DNA of 64,000 bases from Haliotis asinina (lineage: Eukaryota; Mollusca; Gastropoda; Lepetellida; Haliotidae). Below are positions 1-12,171 of the stretch, in pieces. The notes below the pieces were generated by a model. It did not search any database. It saw nothing but the letters and a program-made list of their open reading frames with translations, and was not told where the DNA came from. The stretch spans positions 35,239,001 through 35,303,000 of the forward strand of contig NC_090291.1 in the NCBI RefSeq assembly GCF_037392515.1, in the 5' to 3' direction. A program made the translations under genes and the position numbers. Position 1 is the stretch's first letter, and each line of letters starts with the position of its first letter.

Positions 1-614
1 CCAGGTTGAATAAAAGTACAAGAGGTAATAGCTGACTTTTGTGGAAGTTTTGGCATGTAGAAGTTTTGGAAGATAATGCTTTGTTTTCGTAGAAACTGTA
101 CGGGTTTTTTAACCCGACCACATGTAAACGTGTATGACTTCGATATAGCAGTGGTTAACTGAATTCGCAACTAACCGTAAATCGTTTTAATTTCATGTTA
201 GTGAGTTTCGATGGCTTCTTGTGAACATCTGATAGGGGTAGCTAGTACTGATTCACAGACTAATTCTGATATATAGTCGGAATAGTATGGACGCATTTCT
301 AATGACTTTTGTTTCGTTGATATATATGTCTCTAACACGTATGGGTGTTTTGCAAACGTCAACCGACACTATTTAGAGTATATATCAGGCGTTGTTACCG
401 AATGAATATACAATACAAAGTAGTCACCAATTAAAAAGTAGTCACTGTCAAATGTAAAATCTTGAATTAATTTTTTTCAGAAAAATACAGATTCTAGTAC
501 TTTTACTAGGTGGGGTTTCTGTTGGTTAGTAGGCTGAAAGATCGGGTTCGAATATGTACTTTACTGAGAATGTCCGTATGTTGCACAGGCGGTCAAGGAA
601 TTTTGAAGATCAAG
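1..614. other. No gene recognised
   Basis: AT-rich. About 460-570 holds scrambled pieces resembling the Leu/Ser-tRNA SINE (CAGATTCTAGTACTTTTACT, GATCGGGTTCGAATATGTAC). Nothing else identified. Confidence 0.5.
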
Positions 615-815
615 GTCACCCAGTGCCCAGAGCCACAAAGCGTTCGTAACGTTACGACCTGTCGTAACTCTATAGTTTATCTTAGGTTTACGGATGTAGT
701 TGAGCTGCGGAAGTTTTGTGGATCAGCACCCTGGATCCCGATCCACAAAGTGTTCGTAACGTTACGACCTGTCGTAACTCTATAGTTTATCATAGACTTA
801 CGAACGTCGAATGTC
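615..815 (+). repeat. Two-copy direct repeat with palindromic core
   Basis: CACAAAGCGTTCGTAACGTT ... CTATAGTTTATCTTAGG at about 634-688 recurs at 744-798 (period about 110 bp). Each copy holds the perfect palindrome TCGTAACGTTACGA. It resembles the fold-back family seen at 6244 and 50730. Confidence 0.8.
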
Positions 816-2570
816 TGGATCCAGCAACGCTGTTACACACGCATGGTTTAGGGTGATTGTTTGTAACACTGTCACGTACATATATTTACAACGTAGTCAC
901 ACCTGCCAGCATGTTTCGCAACACTGATACACTATTATACATATGTCTTAGCGATGCTGTCTGGTTCAGTTGCTATGCTATGCACTCAATCAAGGATGAA
1001 ATGTGACGGAAGAGATTTAATAGCTACCTGCATGCAATTAGACGGCGGCAAATCGGCTGTTTTATCAAGACCATGTTATTGTAATTTGAAACCTCTGATT
1101 GATAGTCAGTGTACAATTATAGCTCAGTTCCGTCACTCAGAATACCCGCATAGTTGACAAAGCTCATCCGTGCGGTTAGGTACTGCCAGTTGTCGGGTAT
1201 TTATCAGGATCATCCTCTATTCTAACCTACGTGCTGTGGGCATCAATCGGACTCTCCACTACAGTCGATAGTTTTTCTTTCCCTCGTTTTAAGCTGGTGA
1301 TGTTTTTTAACAAAGGTTTGCCTTTTGAAAACCCAGTTCAACCGGGATTGTATGTGTTTGTGTGCTCGACACCTGTACGCCCCCCAGACGCTGGGGCAGG
1401 TCAGGGGGTATGTAACAATTACAGCTGAACAAAGACATGTTGACATATACTCTGGTATACTCGGGGCACATGACCTTGCTGGTACGCGTAGTTGTCGCTG
1501 TCGCTCGTCTCGTCGACGATTCAATTCTTTAACTGTTGATTAACATCCTCAGTCATGATATTATAAGTTATATGCTTCTCTCGAGGGTAATACGGTGTGA
1601 TGTACACCTGTTTGTAGCAGTGTCAACCGAGCCGGTAAGCGAGTGATAACACTGTAATACAAAGATTGGTACATCAGACCTTATTACCCGCGGGAGGAGT
1701 TTGCAACGAAATTACCTTACCGCCATGTTAAATGTACAAAAGACCTTTTTATTATATTTTTACGATTGTCAGCGATGCACCTACGGAGGAGAGTTTGGCG
1801 GTTACCGTGGCAGCGGGTAATATTTTCTCCAGAAGTCACTCTCTTGGGATGGGGGACACGGAAACTTGGCAAAGTGTCACTGACCAATGAAAATAAAACA
1901 TTTTATATGAAGGTGAGATAAAGGTATACACTTGCTAAACCTGATGGCAATTGTGATATACCGTATATCGTGATGGCGACCCCGATATTATTTGTATATC
2001 ATGCACTGGCTTGAGGGACTTGTATGACACCATTTTTAAGTACAAAGTGGACTTTTAGGAAATAAACGGATATTCTGTTATTTGACCTAAGGCAAGCGAG
2101 GCACTATATTTATTACCCCTGATAAATTCGTCTTTATCAGAGGAAATACCAAAATGGTTAACAGATCAAGCTGTAACAGATTGGAAAATTGGATGCGCTT
2201 GAATATTGACGGTAGGTCGAACATGAGTAATGTCGATATTTTTGTTCAAACGTATATATAACATTTTTCTGCCTTTGTGTATGCTACCACAACACCACGT
2301 CGTTGTTAAATTCCTTGACTCTGGCAGTCTAAACACATAGTTGTGGACATTTTATATACTCCCAGAACCAAAGAGGGGATGCACACCCCTGCACCTCACC
2401 CCTCCCCTTCTGAATGCGCCTATGTAACCCCATCTGCATTATTTCGAGTTCAAGGGCTAACTAGTCAGCTGTCAAAACAGCCTGTGTGTTGTCTGCCTAT
2501 TGTATATACCTAAGTTGTCATTTTGAAGCAGTTCTGTGCAACAATGATTGTGAAAAGGTATGATGTCAAA
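816..2570. other. No gene recognised
   Basis: Only short, unconserved open frames; overlapping 65-93-codon frames on both strands at 1230-1545 look like chance. No splice-bounded exon identified. Confidence 0.5.
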
Positions 2571-2574
2571 ACCC

Positions 2575-2766
2575 GTGGGGATCCTGGTTAGAACTGATCT
2601 TAATCAGCCCATGTTGGTCAGAAGAGGCGACTCACCAGTTCGTTGACAAATGTAATCCCTGTTGCATAGATCTATGCTCATGCTGGTGATCAGTGGATTG
2701 TGTAAATTCGATTAATAATTGTTACAATATTACTGAGTGCGGCGTAAAAATGAACTCACTCACTAT
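2575..2766 (+). repeat. SINE-B (shares the SINE-A tail)
   Basis: GATCCTGGTTAGAACTGATC ... GATCTATGCTCATGCTGGTG ... GAGTGCGGCGTAAAAATGAA. No tRNA boxes seen in this family. Confidence 0.85.
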
Positions 2767-2796
2767 CATGTCACATCCATGCACATATGAATAAAA

Positions 2797-2905
2797 CGGG
2801 TTCGATTCCCCACATTGGTATAATGTGTGAAGCCCATGTCTGGTGTCCCCCGCCCTGATATTTGCTGGAATATTGCTTAAAGCGGCGAAAAATCAAACTC
2901 ACTCA
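2797..2905 (+). repeat. SINE-A (tRNA-like, 3' part)
   Basis: Begins at box B GGGTTCGATTCCCCACATTG and ends GCGGCGAAAAATCAAACTCA; 5' half missing. Follows a SINE-B copy tail-to-head. Confidence 0.85.
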
Positions 2906-4354
2906 ATTAAGTATAAAAGCTGAATGATTCGGTATTATTAACCTAAAATGAATGCTGAAAATAAGTGAACGTAATTCTGAAAACAATAACAATGTCTAAA
3001 ACTTCACTTAAAGAGCTGCACTGGCATAAAAGGTCATGTTTAAGTCTCTAATGTCAACAGAAGAAGGAATTGCGCAAGACCGAAACACCAAAAAATGAAA
3101 AAATAATGTATCTTGGCATAAATCTGTTAAAGTTTTACACTGACGGTTCAAATATATAAAGATCTAAGATGGGATTATGCTACCTGTCCGCTGACAAAAT
3201 GATTATGAAATAACTGTTTGAAACTAACGTCGGCGACCACGGGTGTCTGACGTCAGCAGGTTATTCGCTGCTGCGAGATATGTGAGAGAGAACGTCAACA
3301 CCGAACGCAGAAGCTGTTTAACGGCTCACCCAGCTATATACAGAGATTATTACTCTAGCAAGTGTGTCAAACGACTAATACCAAACGAGCGTGAAACCTT
3401 GTAGTGTTTCGTATAAGCCGTATGACACACTTGCTGGAGTGTAATGGTATCTTTATTACCCATTATATTCATGACATTTGTGCCGTAAAACACGGTATTT
3501 TACAAGCAAGCGTGACGGCCCTGTTAACTGACATCGCGTTCCATAGTTTGATGACGTCACAGACGACGACATACAGAAACACTGTTGCAAGGCAAAAGTG
3601 AGTAAGTGAATATTGCTTAATATCTTACCTCACACATAAATGTCGTTTTCTGACTCGCTCAGCGATCTTCTATTATTTTCAATGTACCCTACTTACAAAC
3701 GAGGTACATTTCAATGTACCCCGCTGTCAATGGCAACTCATTCGGAACTTCGTGGTAGTACTTATCTATCTCGAATAACACTGAATCACGCATGTTGTGC
3801 GGAAATTACCGATGTTTTGCGAATGCAAATCGATGAAAGGGAGCTCTAAATCTGCTTTTCTTGTGTCGTCTGCAATATCTTATTTGAATGCTATGAAGGG
3901 GAATTACACCTCGGTGACTTACAGCAAGACGCAAGATTCGAATCGTTTGATTCACACCGGTTGGATGAAGTGTACCATCCGATTTCCGTGCTTGAAACAG
4001 TTCAAAATTAACACTGAGGTGTTCGTAAAATAAATACATTGTTCACTGGTCCCTCGGGGCCCATGCACTGATGTACGCTTCGGACTCAGGGAACATAAAC
4101 AAACATAGAGGGTACATCAACCCCTCGTGACCAGTGAACAACTTCTAATTGCCGCATCAGCAGTCTACATGAGTACAAATTGTGACCACTCATTGCCACG
4201 CTCAGTTCGGTTCTTACGTCAAAGAAAGGATACCGAGAATCTATATATCCTGTTGCTAGGGTTCCCTCATAGTAACGTCGTCTTTACCAAGGGCATAATA
4301 TCTAGACTGAAGATCAGGAAATAAGTTAGAAACATTGGCAGCATCTCTTACAAA
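2906..4354. other. No gene recognised
   Basis: Several 65-78-codon frames at 3404-4039 overlap each other on both strands without a known motif. Confidence 0.5.
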
Positions 4355-4462
4355 TTGTAGCGAGTTTAGAGTTACGCTCCTTTTAGCAGTACCCATGTGG
4401 GGAATCGAACCCAGGTCTTGGGCGTGACGAGAGAACACTGTCACCATTAGGGCACATCACCG
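4355..4462 (-). repeat. SINE-A, 5' half
   Basis: Minus strand keeps box A region and CTGGGTTCGATTCCCCACAT; 3' body missing. Confidence 0.78.
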
Positions 4463-4502
4463 TATTCCTCAAAATTATAGATCAGTCTGAGCGGTAAATA
4501 TA

Positions 4503-4908
4503 CTACCCATCAAAAGTTTAGACTCACTAGTGTCTATGTAGTCACTTACTTCAGTCAACCGTTACGAATTAAATTTTGTAAAATATCCTATACCAATTCC
4601 TAACGCTGGAAATGGTAATGTCATAGGTTCAATAAATTACGAAACACGAAAAAATGATGATAATTCTTGAGAAAACTTTACGCATATTTCTCTGCACGCA
4701 CAAGTGTCGGATAAACGAGAGCTGACTGTACAAGATTTCTCCAGTCATGCTTTTCAGCGATTTAATGCATGATCCTAATGTTGGTTCCCCAAAGTTAGTT
4801 CACCTTCGACATAACCATACGTCGAATCAAATTGCTGAAAAGAATGACTGGAGAAACTAACATAGCACAGAGTGAGTGCTTTAAGTGAGTTCAACTTTTG
4901 ATGGGTAG
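4503..4908. mobile_element. 406-bp mariner-type MITE
   Basis: Ends share CTACCCATCAAAAGTT in inverted orientation (4503-4518 and 4893-4908), extending to about 25 bp imperfectly (GACTCAC / GAACTCAC), flanked by TA (4501-4502, 4909-4910). An inner inverted pair, TCTCCAGTCATGCTTTTCAG (from about 4738) and CTGAAAAGAATGACTGGAGA (to about 4855), makes a second fold. No coding frame. The TIR and TA duplication fit Tc1/mariner. Confidence 0.88.
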
Positions 4909-5210
4909 TATTTATGCCTCATATCCCGAGGATGGGTGAAATGTGGTCTTTTTGGTGAATAATAAAAAGTGGCACTTTTTCATGGCTATTTCAGTAATAA
5001 ACGAACAGGGGGTTCCTTGTTAAATGACATTGCAATTTGCAGAGAGTACGTGATGCATGGTTTGACATTTTGCCACAACCATTTATTGAAAACATTCCAA
5101 GTCCCAAGTTGTCCGTGGAATTTATGCATGAAGAAGGTGTACAGTAGATATGGGGCAAGGACATCCTGAACGCACAATCCAGAAGTATATACGTACAGGA
5201 TATTTACCAA

Positions 5211-5570
5211 GTTGTATTGCGGGGGGAATCTTTGGAATGTCCCAAAGTTGGCATCCTATATTAAGGACATTTCACTGAAATCGCTGAGGCTGGGAAGATA
5301 CTGATCGATATTTTATGGAGGGTGCTTTACGCCACTTAATATTTCTGTAACTGTTACATAAATCCAGAACTGTCTGTTTAATAGGGGAGAGATATTTGGG
5401 TGTTTCATAGATGGTGGTGAATCAGGCCGAGTGAGTTTACATCCCCGTGCAGTCGAAACGGCAACTTGGTGTTGAAGTTAGCTTAGTGGATTAAGTGTTG
5501 TATTGCGGGGGAATCTTTGGAATGTCCCAAAGTTGGCATCGTATATTAAGGACATTTCACTGAAATCGCT
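5211..5570 (+). repeat. Insertion flanked by about 72-bp direct repeats
   Basis: GTTGTATTGCGGGGG ... TTTCACTGAAATCGCT occurs at 5211-5285 and again at 5497-5570 with two differences. The segment between (5286-5496, GAGGCTGGGAAGATACTGAT ... GCTTAGTGGATTAAGT) is a copy of 14268-14492. Confidence 0.88.
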
Positions 5571-5705
5571 TTGATGGTGAGATGCTCAGACACCACGATC
5601 TGATGATATTCCAAGTTCAATAAATCAGTACCGATAAGAATCAACTGAGCTATTGACTGAAGACCATTTACGTCCTTTTCATTGTTTCACTATCCTCAGG
5701 ATAGA

Positions 5706-5872
5706 AGGGGCGGTGGGGTAGCCTAGTGGTTAAAGAGTTCGCTCGTCACGCCGAAGACCGAGGTTCGAGTCCCCACATGGATACAGTTCGTTTCTGGTGT
5801 CCTCAATCGGTGATATTGGTGGAACATATCTAAAAGCGGCGCAATCCTCATCTCGCTCAGTCGCTCTATCAC
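5706..5872 (+). repeat. SINE-A, near full length
   Basis: GGCGGTGGGGTAGCCTAGTG start, box B GAGGTTCGAGTCCCCACATG, body to AAAAGCGGCGCAATC. Confidence 0.9.
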
Positions 5873-6243
5873 TTGCATACAATAAATAGGATAGACAGTT
5901 CAGGTAGGAAAGATATTTACAGCTGTTTGGAAATGGCAAAAATGAAGAAAAGAATAAAGGGGTGTTCGGTATGGTGATCATATGGGTGTCATGGTTTAGC
6001 TCGGGCCCCAGTTCCACACTAAGTGAGCTTCATTATACGCCGATTTTCGCAATACAACGTATTCTATCAATATCACAGAGGAAGGCTTCACGTATCGTAC
6101 CCACAATTGCACAGAGCAAATCATAACTCTACTGTAGCTACACGCCTAAGTGTGTTACGGCCACCTTAAGGCCAAGCGCGCTTTGCTGGACGCGGAAACT
6201 TACGACGGTAACGCTACGATCGCCTTATGCAAGAGCGCACTGG

Positions 6244-6342
6244 GTCTAGATTTTCGAAGCTCTCTTAGCGCTAAGATAGTCGTAAGTTAATGTCATTTAC
6301 AACTGTCTTAATGGTAAGAGAGCTTCGAACATCTAGGCCCTG
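6244..6342. mobile_element. Short fold-back element
   Basis: Imperfect inverted arms: GATTTTCGAAGCTCTCTTAG and CTAAGATAGTCGTAAG on the left, mirrored by TAAGAGAGCTTCGAAC and ACAACTGTCTTA on the right. A related copy is at 41685-41795. About 100 bp, no coding capacity; MITE-like. Confidence 0.75.
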
Positions 6343-7743
6343 CATCTTAAGTTGCATTGCTTTGGCGTCCGTTTTCAACCTAGTAACGTATGGATAATGT
6401 TTGGAATTTTGGGGTCTAGTTTATTCTTTCTTTTCCCTAAGACTATATTTATCGCACGTCCAGTCTGAATCAATATGGTAAACAACGCGGGGTGCAGTCT
6501 CAGTTGTTCAGCTGATCTCTCAGCTGAACAGCCAATTGTTGTTCGTTCTTATATAAGATCAAACAATGCACACCTTACAAGTGATAGGTGTGTTCCCTTA
6601 AACCGAAATGAAAGAGCATCACCACAGTTGAATACCGTTAAATGCAGGGTGACCTCATAGTAACGACGTACTTGCAACTTACCGCAACTGCGATTTTGTT
6701 GAAGCGACACTCCCCAAGAGTAAAATCAGCGATGCGATAAACTGTACCTGATTAATGGAACAGGTATGTCCCTAAAACCTGACCCTGAACACCAGTTCAG
6801 GTATACGGAAGAGTAAATTAAACTCTAACTATTGACGTATAATGAAGAACACATTATACTAAACGTGGTATTCAAGTATACCGAAGAGCTCATTAAACTA
6901 TACTGTCCTTTTTTTCATATGCCAACTGAAAATATCAGAAGACGTTATATCCAAAATATGAACCGTACCTTCGTTTATTCGCACTCAAATGCTCAAAAGA
7001 AAAGGAAATAGAGAATAAATAGATAAAAAACAAAACAAATTAATTTAAACTGATATCTTTTCCGATTAATATACAACTTCTCGTGGTATCACCGACATCT
7101 TACTTTTGAAAATTAATACATTTGCTATATATATTTGTCCCAAATTTACAACACTTCAAACAACGGTCAAAAGCTCATTTAAATCAATTAGGTACATTCC
7201 AAAATGGATTTAGAGCATAAACGCCAACAAGATACATTCAAAACTAAACAAGTTCAGGACTGAACAAATCCTAAACGGAACACAAGTTAATGTATTCTAT
7301 GTGAACACGTTTCACACAGTCTAAGGACCACCTACACTGCGCCCCTAAACGTAGACGTGTTCAGAATGTCGACACGTTTAGAAGACATGGACTGTATGTG
7401 CTAAGGCAAAACGTCCTTGCAAGAAAGTTTCATTCAAGTCCTCACTTCACAAATACTTATCATATTTACACGGAGACAATGTCTCAGTTTCACACAAACC
7501 AATAACCTTGAAATTACACCGGAAATTAAAAATGGGCCGGTTGGGCAAGGGGAAGGGGACGACGGATTCACTCTCTCCTCATGTACAGATCAAGTCCACG
7601 TTATGTTCTCGTTGTAACGTTTATTCAATCAGTGTTTGCATTCAATTTCAAAGCACCCCAGGCGAACCCCTACTGCGCACCGGACAACTAATATTCATAG
7701 TAACTCATTTCCGACGAACGTCGGTTGACCAAAGTATTGATAA
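6343..7743. other. No gene recognised
   Basis: AT-rich sequence, no element ends or exons identified. Confidence 0.5.
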
Positions 7744-7945
7744 GAATTGATCTTCAGTAACCCATGCTTGTCGTAAGAGGCGACTAAAGGGATCAGTGGG
7801 TCAGGTTCGTTCACCCGGCTGACACATGTCATGTCATCGTATCCCAGCTGCGTAGATCGATGCTCATGCTGTTGATCACTGGATTGGCTAGTCCATACTC
7901 AGTTATTTACAGAACGCCGTCATATAGCTGGAATGCTGCTGAGTC
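7744..7945 (+). repeat. SINE-B
   Basis: CCATGCTTGTCGTAAGAGGC, GTAGATCGATGCTCATGCTG, ATATAGCTGGAATGCTGCTG. Confidence 0.87.
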
Positions 7946-8394
7946 CAGAGTTAACCTACCAATCAAACTTTCTGAACACCTGTTAATGTCACATAGTTAC
8001 GTGATACTGTGGTACACACTGTGCTTCTTCATCCGGCAGCCATGTTGTATTATGCCTGTTAACTCACGTATGGATTTTGTTTTGCATACTATCTTAAATA
8101 ATTCGTGATTAACATGGGTTAATAAGACTGAATCCAGACATCGCCGTTTGTCAGAAATGTAACCTGATGTTGACTTGGGTCTCCCAAATTTTAATAATCG
8201 AATGCACATAGAATGATAAATCATGATACCAAAGGAACAGATCGATGATAATATTTTCCCTGGGGAATATCATTGCTCTAACAACGCTCTAATTCCAGCT
8301 TAGTTATTTCAGAAGCGTATGACGAGAACAGTCAGTATTACAATATCCAACCTGTGAGCTCTGTGATTTTTTTTTTATTTTACAGGTAAAACTA

Positions 8395-8665
8395 AGAGAT
8401 ATTTGCTTGTTTAACCGCCGCACTAAGCAATATTCCAATTAAACTGCGGCGGTTTGCGAATAGAAGAGTCCAAGTGTACTTGGCAATCCAGAGATTTATA
8501 ACATAAGAATTAATCCATGCAAATGGGATACGATGACTTGTGTCAACCATGTCAGCGAGTCTGGCCAACTGATCCCGTTAGTTGGTTTTTACGTCAAGCA
8601 TGGGTTGCTGAAGACAAACTGTAACCGGGGTCTTCAAGGGTACTACATAACTGTGAATACTTTAG
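8395..8665 (-). repeat. SINE-B
   Basis: TTAACCGCCGCACTAAGCAA through GCATGGGTTGCTGAAGACAA and a CTTCAAGGGT end, reverse orientation. Confidence 0.8.
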
Positions 8666-9405
8666 TCCGGGTAAGATCCCAGCGGGATTAGATCTCTCCT
8701 CACCAGTGTGCGAAACAGTTTCCAAATTTTACTAGTCAGTCGGACCAGCAATGCCTGAAAGTTACTACCGAAATTTTGAATGTGGAAATGGCTTTCATCA
8801 TTAAGCTGCTAATATGATGAGCATTTTTATCAAGCCATAATCTTACATGATTTAAAAGTGTATAATTATATATAACTTAATGAGTCGGAGAGAGTGATAT
8901 ACTAGTATTTACAAAATGACCCTATGAAAATTCTCCAGCCAGTCGAATCAGTGACTTAAGATTTACTGGTCCGACCGGATATTTACTAGCCATGCTAGCG
9001 GGCCAGCAGCTATTTTGCGTACTGCTTCCGCCTCATGCAAGGCACGATGAACCGGAGTGAAGATTTTAATGAGACTCCAGAATTCTATATTTTCTTTGAT
9101 AAAACAGTGTGACTGTTTTATCCGAAAGGAAACCCAGCCAAACGAAATATAATGTCCACGCCGAGTTGTGTTTGAAGTGGTCCTCAGAATTACGTCCGGA
9201 CACGACATCACCTCAAACCAAAATTATGTTATCAGCGAGAAAAAAAAAAGAATTTATTTAAACTGATTTTACTTGTTACTATGACATTTCACAGCTCGAT
9301 CTCATAGCAGCCGTAATCATTGACTTGTCTTCATTGACATCAGCATTTTATAACAGATATCTTCTTCGTTTAAGCGTACAGAATATATGCGGAGCGATGC
9401 GAGGC
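8666..9405. other. No gene recognised
   Basis: Nothing identified apart from short open frames. Confidence 0.5.
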
Positions 9406-9569
9406 TAGTGAGTGAGTGAGTTTTAGCTTTAAGCCGCTTTTAGCAATATTCCAGCAATATCACGGACACCAGAAAATGGGCTTCACACATTGTACCCATG
9501 TGGGGAATAGATCCCGTGTCTTCGGCGTGACGAGCGAACGCTTTAACCACTAGGCTACCCCACCGCCCC
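9406..9569 (-). repeat. SINE-A, full length
   Basis: Reverse orientation from a GAGT tail to CTAGGCTACCCCACCGCCCC, the complement of the consensus start. Confidence 0.93.
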
Positions 9570-9860
9570 ATGATGCCATGTTAGGAGCGCACGTTGTTGA
9601 CAGTGAAATTGTGCACTATCACTACTCCTTCTCTGACCTTGGTGTAAGCAGAGATTGGAATAAATCGTAGGCTTCTAAATGGGGTCGCCGAGTTTTTCCC
9701 GAATACCATCTGGTCAACAAGTTTACCAGAACATTTTTTGAGATAAAACATTGAACATTTGCTCAAGAAAAACAAAATATTTTTAACTACCGTAAAAATG
9801 CGACACTGATGTTTTTTTTGACATTTTCGTGATCTGACTTTCATCCTCGTGATCAGATCG

Positions 9861-10028
9861 GGACGGTGGGGTAGCCCAGTGGTTAAAACATTCGTTCGTC
9901 ATGCGGAAGACCCGGGTTCGTTTCACCGCATGGGTACAATGAGTGAAGGCCACTTCTGGAGTCGCCCACCGCGATATTGGTGGACTATTGCTACAGGCGG
10001 TGCAAAAGTAAAGTTACTCACTCACTCG
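9861..10028 (+). repeat. SINE-A, full length
   Basis: GGACGGTGGGGTAGCCCAGT start, box B CCGGGTTCGTTTCACCGCAT, tail ACTCACTCACTC. Close to and in opposite orientation from 9406-9569. Confidence 0.92.
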
Positions 10029-11654
10029 TGATTAGAAAACAGTCAAAACAGGATAGCAGTGCTGCTAAAAAAAAACGTTCACCATTAACCGATCGTCGGT
10101 AAGAGCCCTACAGTCGGATATTATACGGAAACCCACGTGACCGACCTAGATCCCACCATAAACCGTGTCATATCAGTACATGTACACCCACCTTGGCGTT
10201 CATTACGTAGCATTCAGTTAGTGCCGGATCAACAATTTAACGTTGTAACAAATCCCCGCATGAAATATATTTCAAAAGTCAATAGTTTCCTTAAATAGAC
10301 CTGACGTGGTTCTGCCGTACTCTGAATGTGATCGTGAGGTAGCTCTCAAAACATTACGTACTACCGTGAGCTATAGAATACGATGCTACCCTTAATGTCG
10401 TTTCACATTGTGGGTGCACGTTGGCCTTGAACCTTGCCCTCTCTCGGGAATTACATTGAATCCATTATCTATGCATGTTCCCGTCAGTGCGGAGGGAACG
10501 CAGTATTTGCCAACGGTATACATTCAAATACAATTGGTTTTATTGAAGTCGTTTAATGTATATTTACATTATTAAAAGCGTATAGAACTCCACGACTTGA
10601 GAGGACTAGATAGTCTGTGAAGAGCCGGTATTGACAAAGTCCCGCGCTTAATGTGACAGCGCTTTTTACTAACTCACAAGAGGGGCCTTTCTGTGACCTC
10701 CGCTCGTTTCCCACGTGCTTTTTGTGAGTCCTTACAGCGACATAACGTTTGACGATGCTGTGGAGGGAGATGCCAAGCTTTTGATATCATTAATTAACGT
10801 TTCTTTTTCATAAATGGTCAATACATCTTTGCTTATGTTCAATATTACCGTCAAGTAATACCATTGATATATAAATCCTGTTGTCATGAATGATGAATTA
10901 TGAAACGTGGTGCATCAGTAAAGCTCACCTACAGCTTCACCTACATTTACATTCTGTGATCTGATCAGGTGAATACTGATGCATTTTAAAACCGTGTCAT
11001 AATGGATTGGGTCTATTATTGTGACGTTCTCTTCCCACAGAGGTTACTTGTCATATCATCCCCACGAACTTCGGTTCTAATACGGCCCTTTCATTTTGCG
11101 AGTGTTCTGGATCCGTGATTGGTTGCAATCAGATTTAGTCGTGCAATCAGCGACGTTGTTTCAAAAGTGATAATTCGTAAGATCTCGGCAATTTCCGTAG
11201 GTTTCGGGAAAACTAGACCCTTCTATGCGCTAATGACGGTTCATTGGCGTCCCTATCACCCTCGTTGACAACGGACAAGCTAGACATTAAATGTCACATC
11301 AACACAAGTAACCCCTGTGGGAAGAGAATGTTATTGTGCATCTTTGTCAGTTGCTTGTCAACATGTCCGAACAGCCGAGGCAAGATCGCCGTTTGACATC
11401 TCAGTATCGAAAAACCGTCAGCAATGTCCAAACTTTCTTTAAACAAGAAGCTACAGATGGTTTATTGTTTCGGATTCGGGCTGCGATCAGCAGCAGCTGG
11501 TGTTTCCAGTGATACCTGAACTGGATGTAGAGAGTAATAGCGACAGCGATTCGGATTTTTAAAGTAACTGCTGTCTGTGTATCTGCTGAATAAGCAATTC
11601 AATTAAAAATGAAATGGTCATTGTTTTAGAAGTGTTGTTTTCCGGGATAAATTC
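10029..11654. other. No gene recognised; expected SLC5 intron sequence
   Basis: If the SLC5 gene at 12.2-12.5 kb continues on the minus strand, this is its first intron. I looked for a continuation exon (Y-L-E-x-R-F after an AG) and did not see one. Confidence 0.45.
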
Positions 11655-11790
11655 TGTAACGAATCCATGTATCTATGGTTCGCACGAACGTAACATTAAT
11701 AACATGCAATTGCTCCCCTATTTAATGAACTCGACCTGTCGTTTGTGTTATTTGTGGTCGTGGGTATGTAGGCTAGCTCAGGTCACGCTG
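11655..11790 (+). repeat. Dispersed repeat matching 18140-18260
   Basis: Shares CGAACGTAACATTAATAACA, then CCCCTATTTAATGA and GTCGTTTGTGTTATTTG, with only scattered changes relative to 18155-18240. Function unknown; the second copy is inside the TIR element 17965-18420, suggesting this is a partial copy of it. Confidence 0.65.
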
Positions 11791-12171
11791 AACAAGCTGT
11801 AATAAGTAAGTTGTGAAAGACCATGATATATACTACAGAGGTGACAAACACGACCATGGATCTAGATGCTGGCAGGCGTTAGATCATACAGTAAGTGAAT
11901 CGCAGATTCGAACCATGATCAGCGGATCATGGTAGCACCAAGGGATGCAACCCTGCTAAGTGATGTGTGATGTATGAGACGAAAGACCACTGTGCCTCTC
12001 TTACAAATACAGAATGTGTGATACACTGTAGTCTCTTAATGATAAACTTAGATCTAATAATTAATAAATATAATATATTTCATAACATTGCATTGTGTAA
12101 AGTTTTCATCGCAGCTATTTGATTAAAAAAATACACTTAAGAATAGATGGACTATGAATTTGGACATTTAC

